Assembly: GCF_029626145.1 (NCBI RefSeq)
Contig: NZ_JARUBJ010000002.1
Span: forward strand, 2,820,501-2,884,500
Origin: Micromonospora sp. WMMD961
GTDB lineage: Bacteria; Actinomycetota; Actinomycetes; Mycobacteriales; Micromonosporaceae
Direction: 5' to 3'
DNA: 64,000 bases
Below, piece by piece: positions 42,158-50,157 of the stretch. The first letter of the stretch is position 1. Each line of letters starts with the position of its first letter. The notes beneath the pieces were generated by a model. It searched no databases and was not told where the DNA came from. It was given only the letters and a program-made list of their open reading frames with translations. The position numbers and the translations under genes are program-made.

Positions 42158-43243
42158 ATGGCAACGCTGCTCGCGATCGGCACAGCAAAGGGATTGTTTC
42201 TCGCCACCAGCACCGACGACCGGCGCAGTTGGGAGATCACCGGTCCGCACTTTCCGATGACAGGTGTCTACGCGGTCGCGGTCGACACCCGTCGCCCCAC
42301 CCCCCGGTTGCTCGCCGGGGTGACCAGCTCACACTTCGGTCCCAGTGTCGCGACCAGCGACGACCTCGGCGCGTCGTGGGACGAGCCCGACCAGGCGCCG
42401 GTCGCGTTCCCGGCGGACACGGGTGTCTCCCTCGGTCGGGTCTGGCAGCTGATGCCGGCGGGCCCGGACGAACCGGACGTGGTCTGGGCCGGCACCGAGC
42501 CCTCGGCGTTGTTCAAGTCCACCGATGGTGGTCGCAGCTTCGAGCTGGTCCGGTCCCTGTGGGACCACCCGCACCGCCCGGAGTGGGAGGCCGGCTTCGG
42601 TGGTCAGGCCGTGCACACCGTGCTGCCACACCCGCGTGACCCGGCCCGGCTGCTGGTCGCCATGTCCACCGGCGGGGTCTACCGCTCGGAGGACGCCGGG
42701 GCGAGTTGGGCGCCGGGCAACACCGGCATCCGCGCGTACTTCATGCCCGACGAGTGGCCGGAGTTCGGCCAGTGCGTGCACAAGGTCGCCCGGGACGCCG
42801 GCAACCCCGAGCGGCTGTACGCGCAGAATCACCACGGCGTCTACCGCTCCGACGACGACGGCCGCACGTGGTCCTCGATCGCCGACGGGCTGCCCAGCGA
42901 CTTTGGCTTCCCGATGGTGGCCCATCCCGGGCGCGGCGGCATGGTGTGGACCTTCCCGTTGGTGGCCGACAGCGAGCGGTTCCCCACCGACCACCGCTGC
43001 CGGGTGTTCCGTTCCGCCGACGCGGGCGGCAAGTGGGAGCCGCTGTCGGTGGGGCTGCCCGAGGGCCCGTTCTACCCGGCGGTGCTGCGTGACGCGATGT
43101 GCGCCGACGACTCCACCCCGGGTGGGGTCTACTTCGGCACCCGGTCGGGCTCGGTCTTCGCCAGCCGCGACGAGGGTGACTCCTGGTCGTCGGTGGCCAC
43201 GCACCTGCCCGACGTGCTCTGCGTCCGCGCTGCGACGGTGTGA
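42158..43243 (+). CDS. BNR/Asp-box beta-propeller protein (annotated elsewhere as exo-alpha-sialidase-like)
   Basis: A 361-residue protein made of repeated beta-propeller blades. At least six Asp boxes (SxDxGxxW-like) are visible: SDDLGASW, STDGGRSF, SEDAGASW, SDDDGRTW, SADAGGKW and SRDEGDSW. It lacks a signal peptide and the catalytic Arg triad or RIP motif expected in true sialidases, so enzymatic sialidase activity is doubtful. HDRCRVF-like and histidine-rich loops (NHHGVYRS) lie on one face. The diglycine protein gene begins 1 nt after its stop, so the two are probably coupled in expression. The molecular role is unknown. Confidence 0.75.
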   Translation: MATLLAIGTAKGLFLATSTDDRRSWEITGPHFPMTGVYAVAVDTRRPTPRLLAGVTSSHFGPSVATSDDLGASWDEPDQAPVAFPADTGVSLGRVWQLMPAGPDEPDVVWAGTEPSALFKSTDGGRSFELVRSLWDHPHRPEWEAGFGGQAVHTVLPHPRDPARLLVAMSTGGVYRSEDAGASWAPGNTGIRAYFMPDEWPEFGQCVHKVARDAGNPERLYAQNHHGVYRSDDDGRTWSSIADGLPSDFGFPMVAHPGRGGMVWTFPLVADSERFPTDHRCRVFRSADAGGKWEPLSVGLPEGPFYPAVLRDAMCADDSTPGGVYFGTRSGSVFASRDEGDSWSSVATHLPDVLCVRAATV

Positions 43244-43244
43244 C

Positions 43245-43520
43245 GTGGTCACCGTGCTGCTGCCCGGTCCGCTGCGGGGCGAGGCCGGTGGTGTCAGTCG
43301 ACTGAGCGTCGCCGCCACCGGGACGCTGCGGGCGGTCCTCGACGAGTTGGCCGCCCATCACCCACGGTTGTCGCGGCGGATCCGTGACGAGCGTGGTGAG
43401 CTGCGCCGTTACGTCAACGTCTTCGTCGACGGGGAAGACTGCCGGCACTCCGGTGGTCTCGCCACCCCGGTCGGCGACGACGCCGAGGTGCAGGTGTTGC
43501 CGTCCGTGGCGGGCGGCTGA
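43245..43520 (+). CDS. MoaD/ThiS-like ubiquitin-fold protein with C-terminal Gly-Gly
   Basis: A 91-residue beta-grasp protein starting VVTVLLPGPLRGEAGG, with a LRAVLDELAAHHPRL helix, YVNVFVDGEDCRHSGGLATP strands and ending EVQVLPSVAGG. The terminal Gly-Gly is the hallmark of sulfur carriers (MoaD, ThiS, CysO), which are adenylated by an E1-like enzyme and thiocarboxylated. No E1-like gene and no molybdopterin or thiamin genes are nearby. GTG 43245 begins 1 nt after the propeller stop codon. Its role as sulfur donor or as a protein modifier is open. Confidence 0.8.
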   Translation: MVTVLLPGPLRGEAGGVSRLSVAATGTLRAVLDELAAHHPRLSRRIRDERGELRRYVNVFVDGEDCRHSGGLATPVGDDAEVQVLPSVAGG

Positions 43521-43596
43521 CCGAGGCCCCGGACCGACCGAGATCCGCTCCTGGGAGGTGACCGACGCCACTTCGGGGCGTCCCGCCGACGGAATA

Positions 43597-43619
43597 GTTG
43601 ACTCGTCAAATAAGTTGAC
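43597..43619. promoter_or_regulatory. Operator-like TTGAC repeats before the monooxygenase pair
   Basis: TTGAC-TC-GTCAA (43598-43609) is a perfect dyad, and AGTTGAC recurs at 43597-43603 and 43613-43619. The layout resembles MarR-type operator sites. The second copy also supplies TTGACA (43615-43620), a possible -35 box. It lies 53-75 bp before the monooxygenase start. No MarR gene is adjacent. Confidence 0.45.
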
Positions 43620-43671
43620 AGCTGCGTCCGGGCACCACGAACGACCCGGTTCAACACGCGAGGAGCTGGTC

Positions 43672-44814
43672 ATGCAGTTCGGAGTCTTCACCGTCGGCGA
43701 CGTCACGGTCGACCCGACCACCGGTCGGGAGCCGACCGAGCATGAGCGGATCAAGGCGATGGTCGCGATCGCGCTCAAGGCCGAAGAGGTCGGCCTGGAC
43801 GTCTTCGCCACCGGCGAGCACCACAACCCGCCGTTCGTGCCGTCGTCACCGACGACCATGATGGGCCACATCGCCGCGCGTACCGAGCGTCTGCTGCTGT
43901 CCACCGCGACCACGCTGATCACCACCAACGACCCGGTGAAGATCGCCGAGGACTACGCGATGCTCCAGCACCTGTCCGACGGTCGGGTGGACCTCATGAT
44001 GGGCCGCGGCAACACCGGCCCGGTCTACCCGTGGTTCGGCAAGGACATCCGGGCCGGCATCCCCCTCGCCATCGAGAACTACGACCTGCTGCACCGGCTG
44101 TGGCGCGAGGACGTGGTCGACTGGAAGGGCAAGTACCGCACCCCGTTGCAGTCGTTCACCTCGACGCCGCGTCCGCTCGACGGGGTGCCCCCGTTCGTCT
44201 GGCACGGCTCGATCCGCAGCCCGGAGATCGCCGAGCAGGCCGCGTACTACGGCGACGGCTTCTTCGCCAACCACATCTTCTGGCCGAAGGAGCACACCCA
44301 GCGCATGGTCGGGCTCTACCGCCAGCGGTACGCGCACTACGGCCACGGCGCCGCCGACCAGGCCATCGTCGGTCTGGGCGGGCAGGTGTTCATGCGCCGC
44401 AACTCGCAGGACGCCGTCCGGGAGTTCCGTCCGTACTTCGACAACGCCCCGGTCTACGGGCACGGGCCCTCGCTGGAGGAGTTCACCCGAGAGACCCCGC
44501 TGACCGTGGGCAGCCCGCAGCAGGTCATCGACCGCACCCTGAGCTTCCGGGAGTACGTCGGCGACTACCAGCGGCAGCTGTTCCTGATGGACCACGCGGG
44601 CCTGCCCCTGAAGACGGTGCTGGAGCAGCTCGACCTGCTCGGCGAGGAGGTCGTGCCGGTGCTGCGCAAGGAGTTCGCGGCGCTGCGTCCGGCGCACGTG
44701 CCGGAGGCGCCCACCCACGCCTCGCTGGTCGCCGCCGCCGGCGGTGCCAAGGACGGCACCGTGCACGCCGTCGACGACGTGACGGGCAAGGCACCGGAGG
44801 GGGCGACCCGATGA
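43672..44814 (+). CDS. LLM-class FMN-dependent monooxygenase (CE1758-like)
   Basis: A luciferase-like monooxygenase of 380 residues. The TIM-barrel opening MQFGVFTVGDVTVDPTTGRE, GLDVFATGEHHNPPFVPSSP, and LSDGRVDLMMGRGN are typical of the group that pairs with a CE1759-type FMN reductase. A C-terminal tail (~35 residues) is Ala-rich. AGGAG lies 7 nt before ATG 43672. The reductase gene overlaps the stop by ATGA, so FMNH2 supply and use are coupled. Substrate unknown. A TTGAC operator-like dyad lies upstream. Confidence 0.88.
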   Translation: MQFGVFTVGDVTVDPTTGREPTEHERIKAMVAIALKAEEVGLDVFATGEHHNPPFVPSSPTTMMGHIAARTERLLLSTATTLITTNDPVKIAEDYAMLQHLSDGRVDLMMGRGNTGPVYPWFGKDIRAGIPLAIENYDLLHRLWREDVVDWKGKYRTPLQSFTSTPRPLDGVPPFVWHGSIRSPEIAEQAAYYGDGFFANHIFWPKEHTQRMVGLYRQRYAHYGHGAADQAIVGLGGQVFMRRNSQDAVREFRPYFDNAPVYGHGPSLEEFTRETPLTVGSPQQVIDRTLSFREYVGDYQRQLFLMDHAGLPLKTVLEQLDLLGEEVVPVLRKEFAALRPAHVPEAPTHASLVAAAGGAKDGTVHAVDDVTGKAPEGATR

Positions 44815-45446
44815 CCCACCGCACCCTGGCCGTGGTCTCGGCGGGGCTGAGCCAGCCCTCGTCGACCCGGCTGCTCGCCGACCAGCTCGCCGCGGCCACC
44901 CGCGACGAGTTGGTCCGGCGCGGCTCCGAGGTGGAGCTGCACGTCGTCGACCTGCGGGAGTACGCCCACGACGTGGTGAACAACATGCTCACCGGGTTCG
45001 CGCCGGCGGCGCTGCGCGAGGTCGTCGACACGGTGACCGGGGCGGACGGCCTCATCGCCGTCACCCCGATCTTCAGCGCCTCCTACAACGGGCTCTTCAA
45101 GTCCTTCTTCGACGTGTTGGACTCCGAGTCGCTTGTCGACCGGCCGGTGCTGATCGGGGCCACCGGCGGCACCGCCCGGCACTCCCTCGCTCTGGAGCAC
45201 GCGGTCCGCCCGATGTTCGCGTACCTGCGGTCGGTGGTGGTCCCGACCGCGGTCTTCGCCGCCCCGGAGGACTGGGCCGACGGCACCGCCGACGGCGCGT
45301 TGCGCGGTCGGATCCGGCGTGCCGCCGGGGAACTGGCCGACCAGATCGAGCGTCGGCCGCCGACCGGCGGCCCCGCCGACCCGTTCGCCCTCACCACCGA
45401 CTTCCTGCAGATGCTCGGCCGAGGAGACGACGCGCCGGTCAGCTGA
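44811..45446 (+). CDS. NAD(P)H-dependent FMN reductase (CE1759-like)
   Basis: A 211-residue flavodoxin-fold reductase. The FMN phosphate loop appears as VVSAGLSQPSSTRLLADQLA, and ITPIFSASYNGLFKSFFDVL-type sequence (VTPIFSASYNGLFKSF) marks the NADPH-dependent FMN reductase family. It should provide reduced FMN to the monooxygenase encoded by the overlapping upstream gene. Its stop region shares the 8-bp palindrome TCAGCTGA with the stop of the convergent USP gene. Confidence 0.88.
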   Translation: MTHRTLAVVSAGLSQPSSTRLLADQLAAATRDELVRRGSEVELHVVDLREYAHDVVNNMLTGFAPAALREVVDTVTGADGLIAVTPIFSASYNGLFKSFFDVLDSESLVDRPVLIGATGGTARHSLALEHAVRPMFAYLRSVVVPTAVFAAPEDWADGTADGALRGRIRRAAGELADQIERRPPTGGPADPFALTTDFLQMLGRGDDAPVS

Positions 45447-46317
45447 CCGGGTACGGGTGGGCGACCAGCACCGGGCAGTGCGCGTGCTGGATCGCCGCCT
45501 GGCTGACCGAGCCGAGCAGCATCCCGGTGAACCCGGCCCGGCCCCGGGTGCCCACGACCAGCAGCGACGCCGTGCCGCTGGCCTCGATGAGCCCCTGGGC
45601 CGCGCCGGCCGCCCGGACCGGATGCTCCCGCACCACGAGGTCGGGATGCTCGGCGCGGACCGCGCTGGACGCGTCGGCGAGCAGCCGCACGGCGTCGGCC
45701 TGGTACGCGGCCTGCGACTCCTCGATCTCCTCCGGCACCGTCCGGCCCCCGTCCGGCGGGCCGACGTGCACCAGCACCAGCGGCACGTCCCGCAGCTCCG
45801 CCTCGTCGGCGGCGTAGCCCGCGGCGAGCCGGGACGGCTCGGACCCGTCGACGCCGACCAGCACCGGGGCGTCCACCGGGATCGGCTGCTCGTCCGGGCG
45901 GACCACCAGCACCGGGCAGTGCGCGTGCGCGGCCACCTGCGCGCCGACCGAGCCGAGCAGCAGCCCGGCGAACCCGCCCAGCCCTCGACTGCCCACCACC
46001 ACGAGGTCGGCCCGGCGGGACTCCTCGATCATGGTGGCGCCGGGACCGCCGGCGACCTGGCGCACCTCGACGACCAGGCCGGGCCACCGGTCGGCCAGCT
46101 CGGCCGCCGTACGCTCCAACATCTTCTGCGCCTCCTCGGAGGGAGCCGGCACCCCGAGGTCGTACGGGTTGAGCGGCACGCCGTAGCCGAGCGGGTGCAG
46201 GAAGCCGTGCACCAGGTGCAGCGGCCGGGACCGGAGCAGCGCGGCGCGGGCCGCGTGCTCGGCGGCGACGAGGCTGGACGGCGATCCGTCCACGCCCACC
46301 ACGACGGGTCGGTTCAT
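45439..46317 (-). CDS. Universal stress protein, tandem-domain (copy 1)
   Basis: A 292-residue protein of two UspA domains (about 1-145 and 150-290). Each domain begins VVVGVDGS or VLVGVDGS and ends with an ATP-binding motif GxxG-x9-G(S/T): SRGLGGFAGLLLGSVGAQVA and TRGRAGFTGMLLGSVSQAAI, each followed by HAHCPVLV. This is the ATP-binding class common in hypoxia regulons of actinobacteria. It is last in a row with the second USP and the ATPase on the same strand. No DosR-type box is seen in the 103 bp just upstream, so it may be read from the upstream USP. Confidence 0.92.
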   Translation of the reverse strand: MNRPVVVGVDGSPSSLVAAEHAARAALLRSRPLHLVHGFLHPLGYGVPLNPYDLGVPAPSEEAQKMLERTAAELADRWPGLVVEVRQVAGGPGATMIEESRRADLVVVGSRGLGGFAGLLLGSVGAQVAAHAHCPVLVVRPDEQPIPVDAPVLVGVDGSEPSRLAAGYAADEAELRDVPLVLVHVGPPDGGRTVPEEIEESQAAYQADAVRLLADASSAVRAEHPDLVVREHPVRAAGAAQGLIEASGTASLLVVGTRGRAGFTGMLLGSVSQAAIQHAHCPVLVAHPYPVS

Positions 46318-46377
46318 CGAGGACTCCCTGGGTCGGTCAGGTCATTGTCGACCGTGCACCCGCGCGGCGCCGCCGAA

Positions 46378-46404
46378 CGCGCCGGCCGGGAGGCGGCCGG
46401 CGCG
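46378..46404. terminator. Hairpin between the two universal stress protein genes
   Basis: CGCGCCGGCC (46378-46387) and GGCCGGCGCG (46395-46404) form a perfect 10-bp stem with a 7-nt loop. It lies 16 bp after the stop of the second USP gene and 61 bp before the start of the first, on the minus strand. It could act as a partial terminator or mRNA stabilizer. Confidence 0.5.
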
Positions 46405-46420
46405 GACGGGGAGACGGCGT

Positions 46421-47308
46421 TCAGGCGTCCCGGCGGTGCCGGACGATCGCCAGCGGGCTGTGCGAGTGGTGCAGCACCGCGTGGCTCACCGAGCCGAGCA
46501 GGGCACCGGCGAGGGCACCCCGGCCGTGTGCTCCGACCACGGTGAGCTGCGCGCTGGCGGACTGCTGCACCAGCACCCGCGCCGCCGCGCCGTACGCCAC
46601 ACACTGGCGTACCGGCACCTCGGGATACCGCTGCGACCAGCCGGCCAGGGATTCGGCGAGCACCCGCTTCTCGTCGGCGGCCAGCGCGTCGACGTCGTAC
46701 ACCAGCGGCAGGATGTCGCCGGGGCCGGTCGGCGTGGGGGTGAGCCAGGCGTGCACGGCCACCAGGTCGGTGCCGCGCAGCGCGGCCTCCTCGAAGGCGA
46801 ACGCCAGGGCCTCGGTGGACAGGGCCGAGCCGTCGACGCCGACCAGCACGGGGCCGTCGGCGCGCGCCTCACCCTTGACCACCAGGACCGGGCACTCGGC
46901 GCGGGCGGAGACCTGCACGGCCACCGAGCCGATCAGCAGCTCGGCGAAACCTCCCAGGCCCCGGCTGCCGAGCACCAGGAGTGCCGCGTCGCGGGATTCG
47001 CCCAGGAGCACCGGCGTGGCGGCGCCGTCGATCACCGCGCCGGTGACGGCGAGTTCCGGCGCGGTCTTGCCGGCCTCGGTCACCGCCTCGGCGACGGTCA
47101 GCTCGGCCTGGTGGCGAAGGCCGGCGTCGACGGGGGCGCCCGGCGCCGGGATCAGTGGTACGTCGTAGAGGGGCCAGATGAACGCGTGCACCACCCGCAG
47201 GGGGCGCTGCCGCACCGTCGCTTCCTGGGCGGCGACCCGCACCGCCTCCAGCGCCGAGGTCGAGCCGTCCACCGCCACCACGATGGGAGCACCGGATCTG
47301 ATGGTCAT
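46421..47308 (-). CDS. Universal stress protein, tandem-domain (copy 2)
   Basis: A 295-residue tandem UspA protein, paralogous to copy 1. Domain 1 starts IVVAVDGSTSALEAVRVAAQ and domain 2 VLVGVDGSALSTEALAFAFE; the nucleotide motifs are SRGLGGFAELLIGSVAVQVS and AHGRGALAGALLGSVSHAVL. The start is ATG 47308 because AAGGAGG lies 5 nt upstream; the ATG at 47323 is part of that RBS and is rejected. A DosR-like box lies 75 bp upstream, in the short gap after the ATPase gene. Confidence 0.92.
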   Translation of the reverse strand: MTIRSGAPIVVAVDGSTSALEAVRVAAQEATVRQRPLRVVHAFIWPLYDVPLIPAPGAPVDAGLRHQAELTVAEAVTEAGKTAPELAVTGAVIDGAATPVLLGESRDAALLVLGSRGLGGFAELLIGSVAVQVSARAECPVLVVKGEARADGPVLVGVDGSALSTEALAFAFEEAALRGTDLVAVHAWLTPTPTGPGDILPLVYDVDALAADEKRVLAESLAGWSQRYPEVPVRQCVAYGAAARVLVQQSASAQLTVVGAHGRGALAGALLGSVSHAVLHHSHSPLAIVRHRRDA

Positions 47309-47382
47309 CACGTCCTCCTTCATCCGTCTTCATCCTCCTGCGAGGTCGTCTCGGCGGTCAGGGGCGTAGGGCAAGGGGGCGG

Positions 47383-47396
47383 GGGCCGTTGGTCCC
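47383..47396 (-). promoter_or_regulatory. DosR/DevR-like box upstream of USP copy 2
   Basis: Read on the minus strand the site is GGGACCAACGGCCC and fits GGGNC-N4-GNCCC at every fixed position. It lies 75 bp before the USP start and 2 bp from the ATPase stop. Thirteen of its bases are shared with the site at 50097-50110. Confidence 0.55.
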
Positions 47397-47397
47397 G

Positions 47398-49995
47398 TCA
47401 CTCGTCACGCCCCGTCAGCGTCCGGCGGGACGCCGCCAGCGACGGCCGGCGACGGGCCAACCGCAGCGCCAGCCCGGGCACGACGCTGACCGCCGCGCAG
47501 GCCAGCAGCACGCTCGGCCCCAGCGGGTCGGTGCCGAGCAGCTCCCGCAGCGGGGCGAACAGCACCCCACCGACCTGGAGCAGCGCCGACGCCGCCACCG
47601 CGACGAGGAGGCCGGGGTTGCCGTGTCGGGCCTGCGGCCGCCGGGGCGCTCGGACCGCCAGCGCCACCCCGAGCTGGGCGAGCCCGAGCACCACGAAGAC
47701 CACCGACTGCCACGGCAGGCCCCGATGCGCGGCGAACACGCCGGCGCCGAGCACCACGGCGGCGATCAGCGCGCCGGTGACCAGGACGTCCCGACCCAGC
47801 CCGGCACCGAGCACCGACTCCTGGGGCGAGCGTGGTGGGCGGCGCAGGGTGCCGGGTTCGGCCGGCTCGGCACCGAGCGCCACGCCGGGCACCCCGTGGG
47901 TCAGCAGGTTGACCCAGAGGATCTGGGCGGGCAGCAGCGGTACGGCCAACCCGAACAGCGGGCCGGTCAGCATCACCATGATCTCCGCCACCCCACCGGC
48001 GAGGGCGTACCGCAGGAACCGACGGATGTTGTCGTAGATCCGGCGGCCCTCGCCGATCGCGGTGGCCACCGTGGACAGCTCGTCGTCGACCAGCACCAGG
48101 TCAGCGGCCTGCCGGGCGACCTCGGTGCCACTACCCATCGCCACCCCGATGTCGGCGCGCCGAAGCGCCGGGGCGTCGTTCACCCCGTCACCGGTCATCG
48201 CCACCACCTCGCCTCGGGCCTGCATGCCGGCGATGATGTCGAGCTTCTGTTCCGGCTGGGTCCGGGCGAAGACCCGGGTGTCCGGGTGCGCCGTCTGGCC
48301 GTCGTCGCCGCTGGCGACGGGGTCGCCCACGCGCCAGAGGCCGAGCTGACCACCGATCGCCGCGGCCGTGGCCGGGTGGTCTCCGGTGATCAGCAGCAGC
48401 CGTACGCCGGCGGTGTCGAAGCTGTCGGCGATCTCCGGGGCGCCGACGCGCAACGGGTCACCGACGGCGACCAGCCCCACCGGACGCAGCCCGGTGGGTG
48501 CGGCGAGATTGGGCATCCGGTCCACCAGGGCGGCCGCGACGGCGAGCACCCGTGCCCCTTCGGCCGCCAGCCGCCGCGCGGTGGTGGTCAGTTCCTCGAT
48601 CTCCTCGGTGCTCGCGTCGACCAGCGGCGCGCCGAGGATGCTCTCGGGTGCACCCTTGCAGACCACCAGGTAACGCTGGTCGCAGGAGCGGTGCACCGTG
48701 ACCATCCGGCGTTGCGCCTGGTCGAAGGGGTGCTCGGCGACCCGGGGCCAGGCGGCCCGGGTCGTCTGCGGGTCGAGGCCGCACCGGGCCGCGAAGGCGA
48801 CCAGCGCCGCTTCCAGCGGGTCACCGACCGCAGCCCAGTCGGGTCGCTCGTCGTCCGGCGGCGACAGGGCGGCGTCGTTGCAGAGCAGCCCGGCACGCGC
48901 CAGTCGGCGCAGCCCTTCCGGTACGGCCACCGCCGCGCCGTCTCGATGCACAGTGCCGTACGGGGCGTACCCGGTGCCGGTGATTCCATATCGGGCACCG
49001 TCGGACGTGACCACCTGCTGCACCGCCATCCGCCCCTCGGTGAGGGTGCCGGTCTTGTCGGAGGCGATCACCGTCACCGAGCCGAGTGTCTCGACCGCGT
49101 GCAGTTGGCGCGGGATGGCGTGTGCGGCGGCCATCCGGCGGGCGCCGAGCGCGAGGGCCAGCGTCACCACGGCCGGCAGCGACTCGGGCACCGCCGCGAC
49201 CACCAGGCTCACCGCGGTGATCGCCATGTCCACCACCGGCCGGCCACCGACGACGCCGATGGCGAACACGAGCCCGGACAGGGCCACCGCGACCAACCCG
49301 AGCACCCGGCCCAGGGCGGAGAGCCGGCGCTGCAGTGGTGTGGTGGTGGGACGGGTGCCGGCCACCAGCGCGCTGATCCGGCCCAGGGCGCTCACTGCTC
49401 CCGTGCGGAGTACGGTGCCGGTCGCCCGTCCGGTGGTGACGACGGTCCCGGCCAGCGCCTCCTCGCCGGGGGTACGCCCCACTGTCACCGACTCACCGGT
49501 CAGCGCGGACTCGTCCAGGTGCAGCCGGTTCGCCTCGATCAGCAGCAGGTCGGCCGGGACGATGTCGCCGGCCTCGACGCGGACCAGATCGTCGGGGACG
49601 AGGCCGGCGGCGGGCACCGCCAGTTCCCGGCCGTCGCGCACCACCCGGGCGGTGGGCGCGGCGAGCCGGTCCAGAGCGGCGATCGCGCGGTCGGCGCGTA
49701 CCTCCTGCACCACCCCGATGACGGTGTTCACCAGCACGACCAGGACGATCACCGCGGTGTCCGGGTAGTCGCCGAGCAGCGTGGTGACGGCCGCCGCGGC
49801 AAGCAGAAGTGCCACCAGCGGGTCGGTGAGCTGGTGCAGGATCCGTACGGCCAGGTGTTGGCGGGGTGGTGGGGTGACCGTGTTGGGGCCGGCGGCCCGC
49901 AGCCGGGCGGCGGCCTCGGCCGCGTCGAGCCCGACCGGTACGGCCAGGTCGACGGGGTCCTCCAGGGTCCCGCCTCGTCCTCCGGTCGTCGTCAC
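47398..49995 (-). CDS. P2-type cation-transporting ATPase (CtpF-like)
   Basis: An 865-residue P-type ATPase. Cation_ATPase_N leader (DLAVPVGLDAAEAAARLRAA), actuator motif LDESALTGES, phosphorylation motif SDKTGTLTEG (Asp ~313), and hinge GDGVNDAPALRRADIG are all present, with ten likely membrane helices. M4 reads AAVPESLPAVVTLALALG, the Ca2+/Mn2+-like P2 layout (PEGLP in many relatives; Ser replaces Gly). GTG 49995 was chosen because GGGGAGG is 6 nt upstream; an ATG at 50049 lacks an RBS. M. tuberculosis CtpF of this type belongs to the DosR regulon, and a similar box lies 102 bp upstream here. Confidence 0.9.
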   Translation of the reverse strand: MTTTGGRGGTLEDPVDLAVPVGLDAAEAAARLRAAGPNTVTPPPRQHLAVRILHQLTDPLVALLLAAAAVTTLLGDYPDTAVIVLVVLVNTVIGVVQEVRADRAIAALDRLAAPTARVVRDGRELAVPAAGLVPDDLVRVEAGDIVPADLLLIEANRLHLDESALTGESVTVGRTPGEEALAGTVVTTGRATGTVLRTGAVSALGRISALVAGTRPTTTPLQRRLSALGRVLGLVAVALSGLVFAIGVVGGRPVVDMAITAVSLVVAAVPESLPAVVTLALALGARRMAAAHAIPRQLHAVETLGSVTVIASDKTGTLTEGRMAVQQVVTSDGARYGITGTGYAPYGTVHRDGAAVAVPEGLRRLARAGLLCNDAALSPPDDERPDWAAVGDPLEAALVAFAARCGLDPQTTRAAWPRVAEHPFDQAQRRMVTVHRSCDQRYLVVCKGAPESILGAPLVDASTEEIEELTTTARRLAAEGARVLAVAAALVDRMPNLAAPTGLRPVGLVAVGDPLRVGAPEIADSFDTAGVRLLLITGDHPATAAAIGGQLGLWRVGDPVASGDDGQTAHPDTRVFARTQPEQKLDIIAGMQARGEVVAMTGDGVNDAPALRRADIGVAMGSGTEVARQAADLVLVDDELSTVATAIGEGRRIYDNIRRFLRYALAGGVAEIMVMLTGPLFGLAVPLLPAQILWVNLLTHGVPGVALGAEPAEPGTLRRPPRSPQESVLGAGLGRDVLVTGALIAAVVLGAGVFAAHRGLPWQSVVFVVLGLAQLGVALAVRAPRRPQARHGNPGLLVAVAASALLQVGGVLFAPLRELLGTDPLGPSVLLACAAVSVVPGLALRLARRRPSLAASRRTLTGRDE

Positions 49996-50096
49996 CCGTG
50001 ACCTCCCCGTCCTGCGGCGTGTCGTCGGCGCGCCGTCCCGTCCCACCATCCGGCTGTGCGATCGTGCCGGGCAGAGGCGTTGCGCCCGTGCGGCGC

Positions 50097-50110
50097 AGGA
50101 CCAACGGCCC
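50097..50110 (-). promoter_or_regulatory. DosR/DevR-like box upstream of the cation ATPase
   Basis: The plus strand reads AGGACCAACGGCCC, one mismatch from GGGNC-N4-GNCCC. It lies 102 bp before the ATPase start and 48 bp past the pflA stop. The core GGACCAACGGCCC is identical to the core of the box before USP copy 2, in the opposite orientation. Confidence 0.5.
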
Positions 50111-50157
50111 TCGCACCGCGCACCCGGGAGGGGTCGGACGGGGTCTGGCCGGCCGCC

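Noticed and set aside
42158..43243. A true exo-alpha-sialidase
   Set aside because: Asp boxes are present, but there is no signal peptide, RIP motif or Arg triad; Asp boxes occur in many propellers.
47309..47323. An alternative USP copy 2 start at ATG 47323
   Set aside because: That ATG overlaps the AAGGAGG ribosome-binding site of the ATG at 47308.
49996..50049. An alternative P-type ATPase start at ATG 50049
   Set aside because: It has no RBS and adds a non-conserved Arg/Thr-rich stretch; GTG 49995 has GGGGAGG 6 nt upstream.
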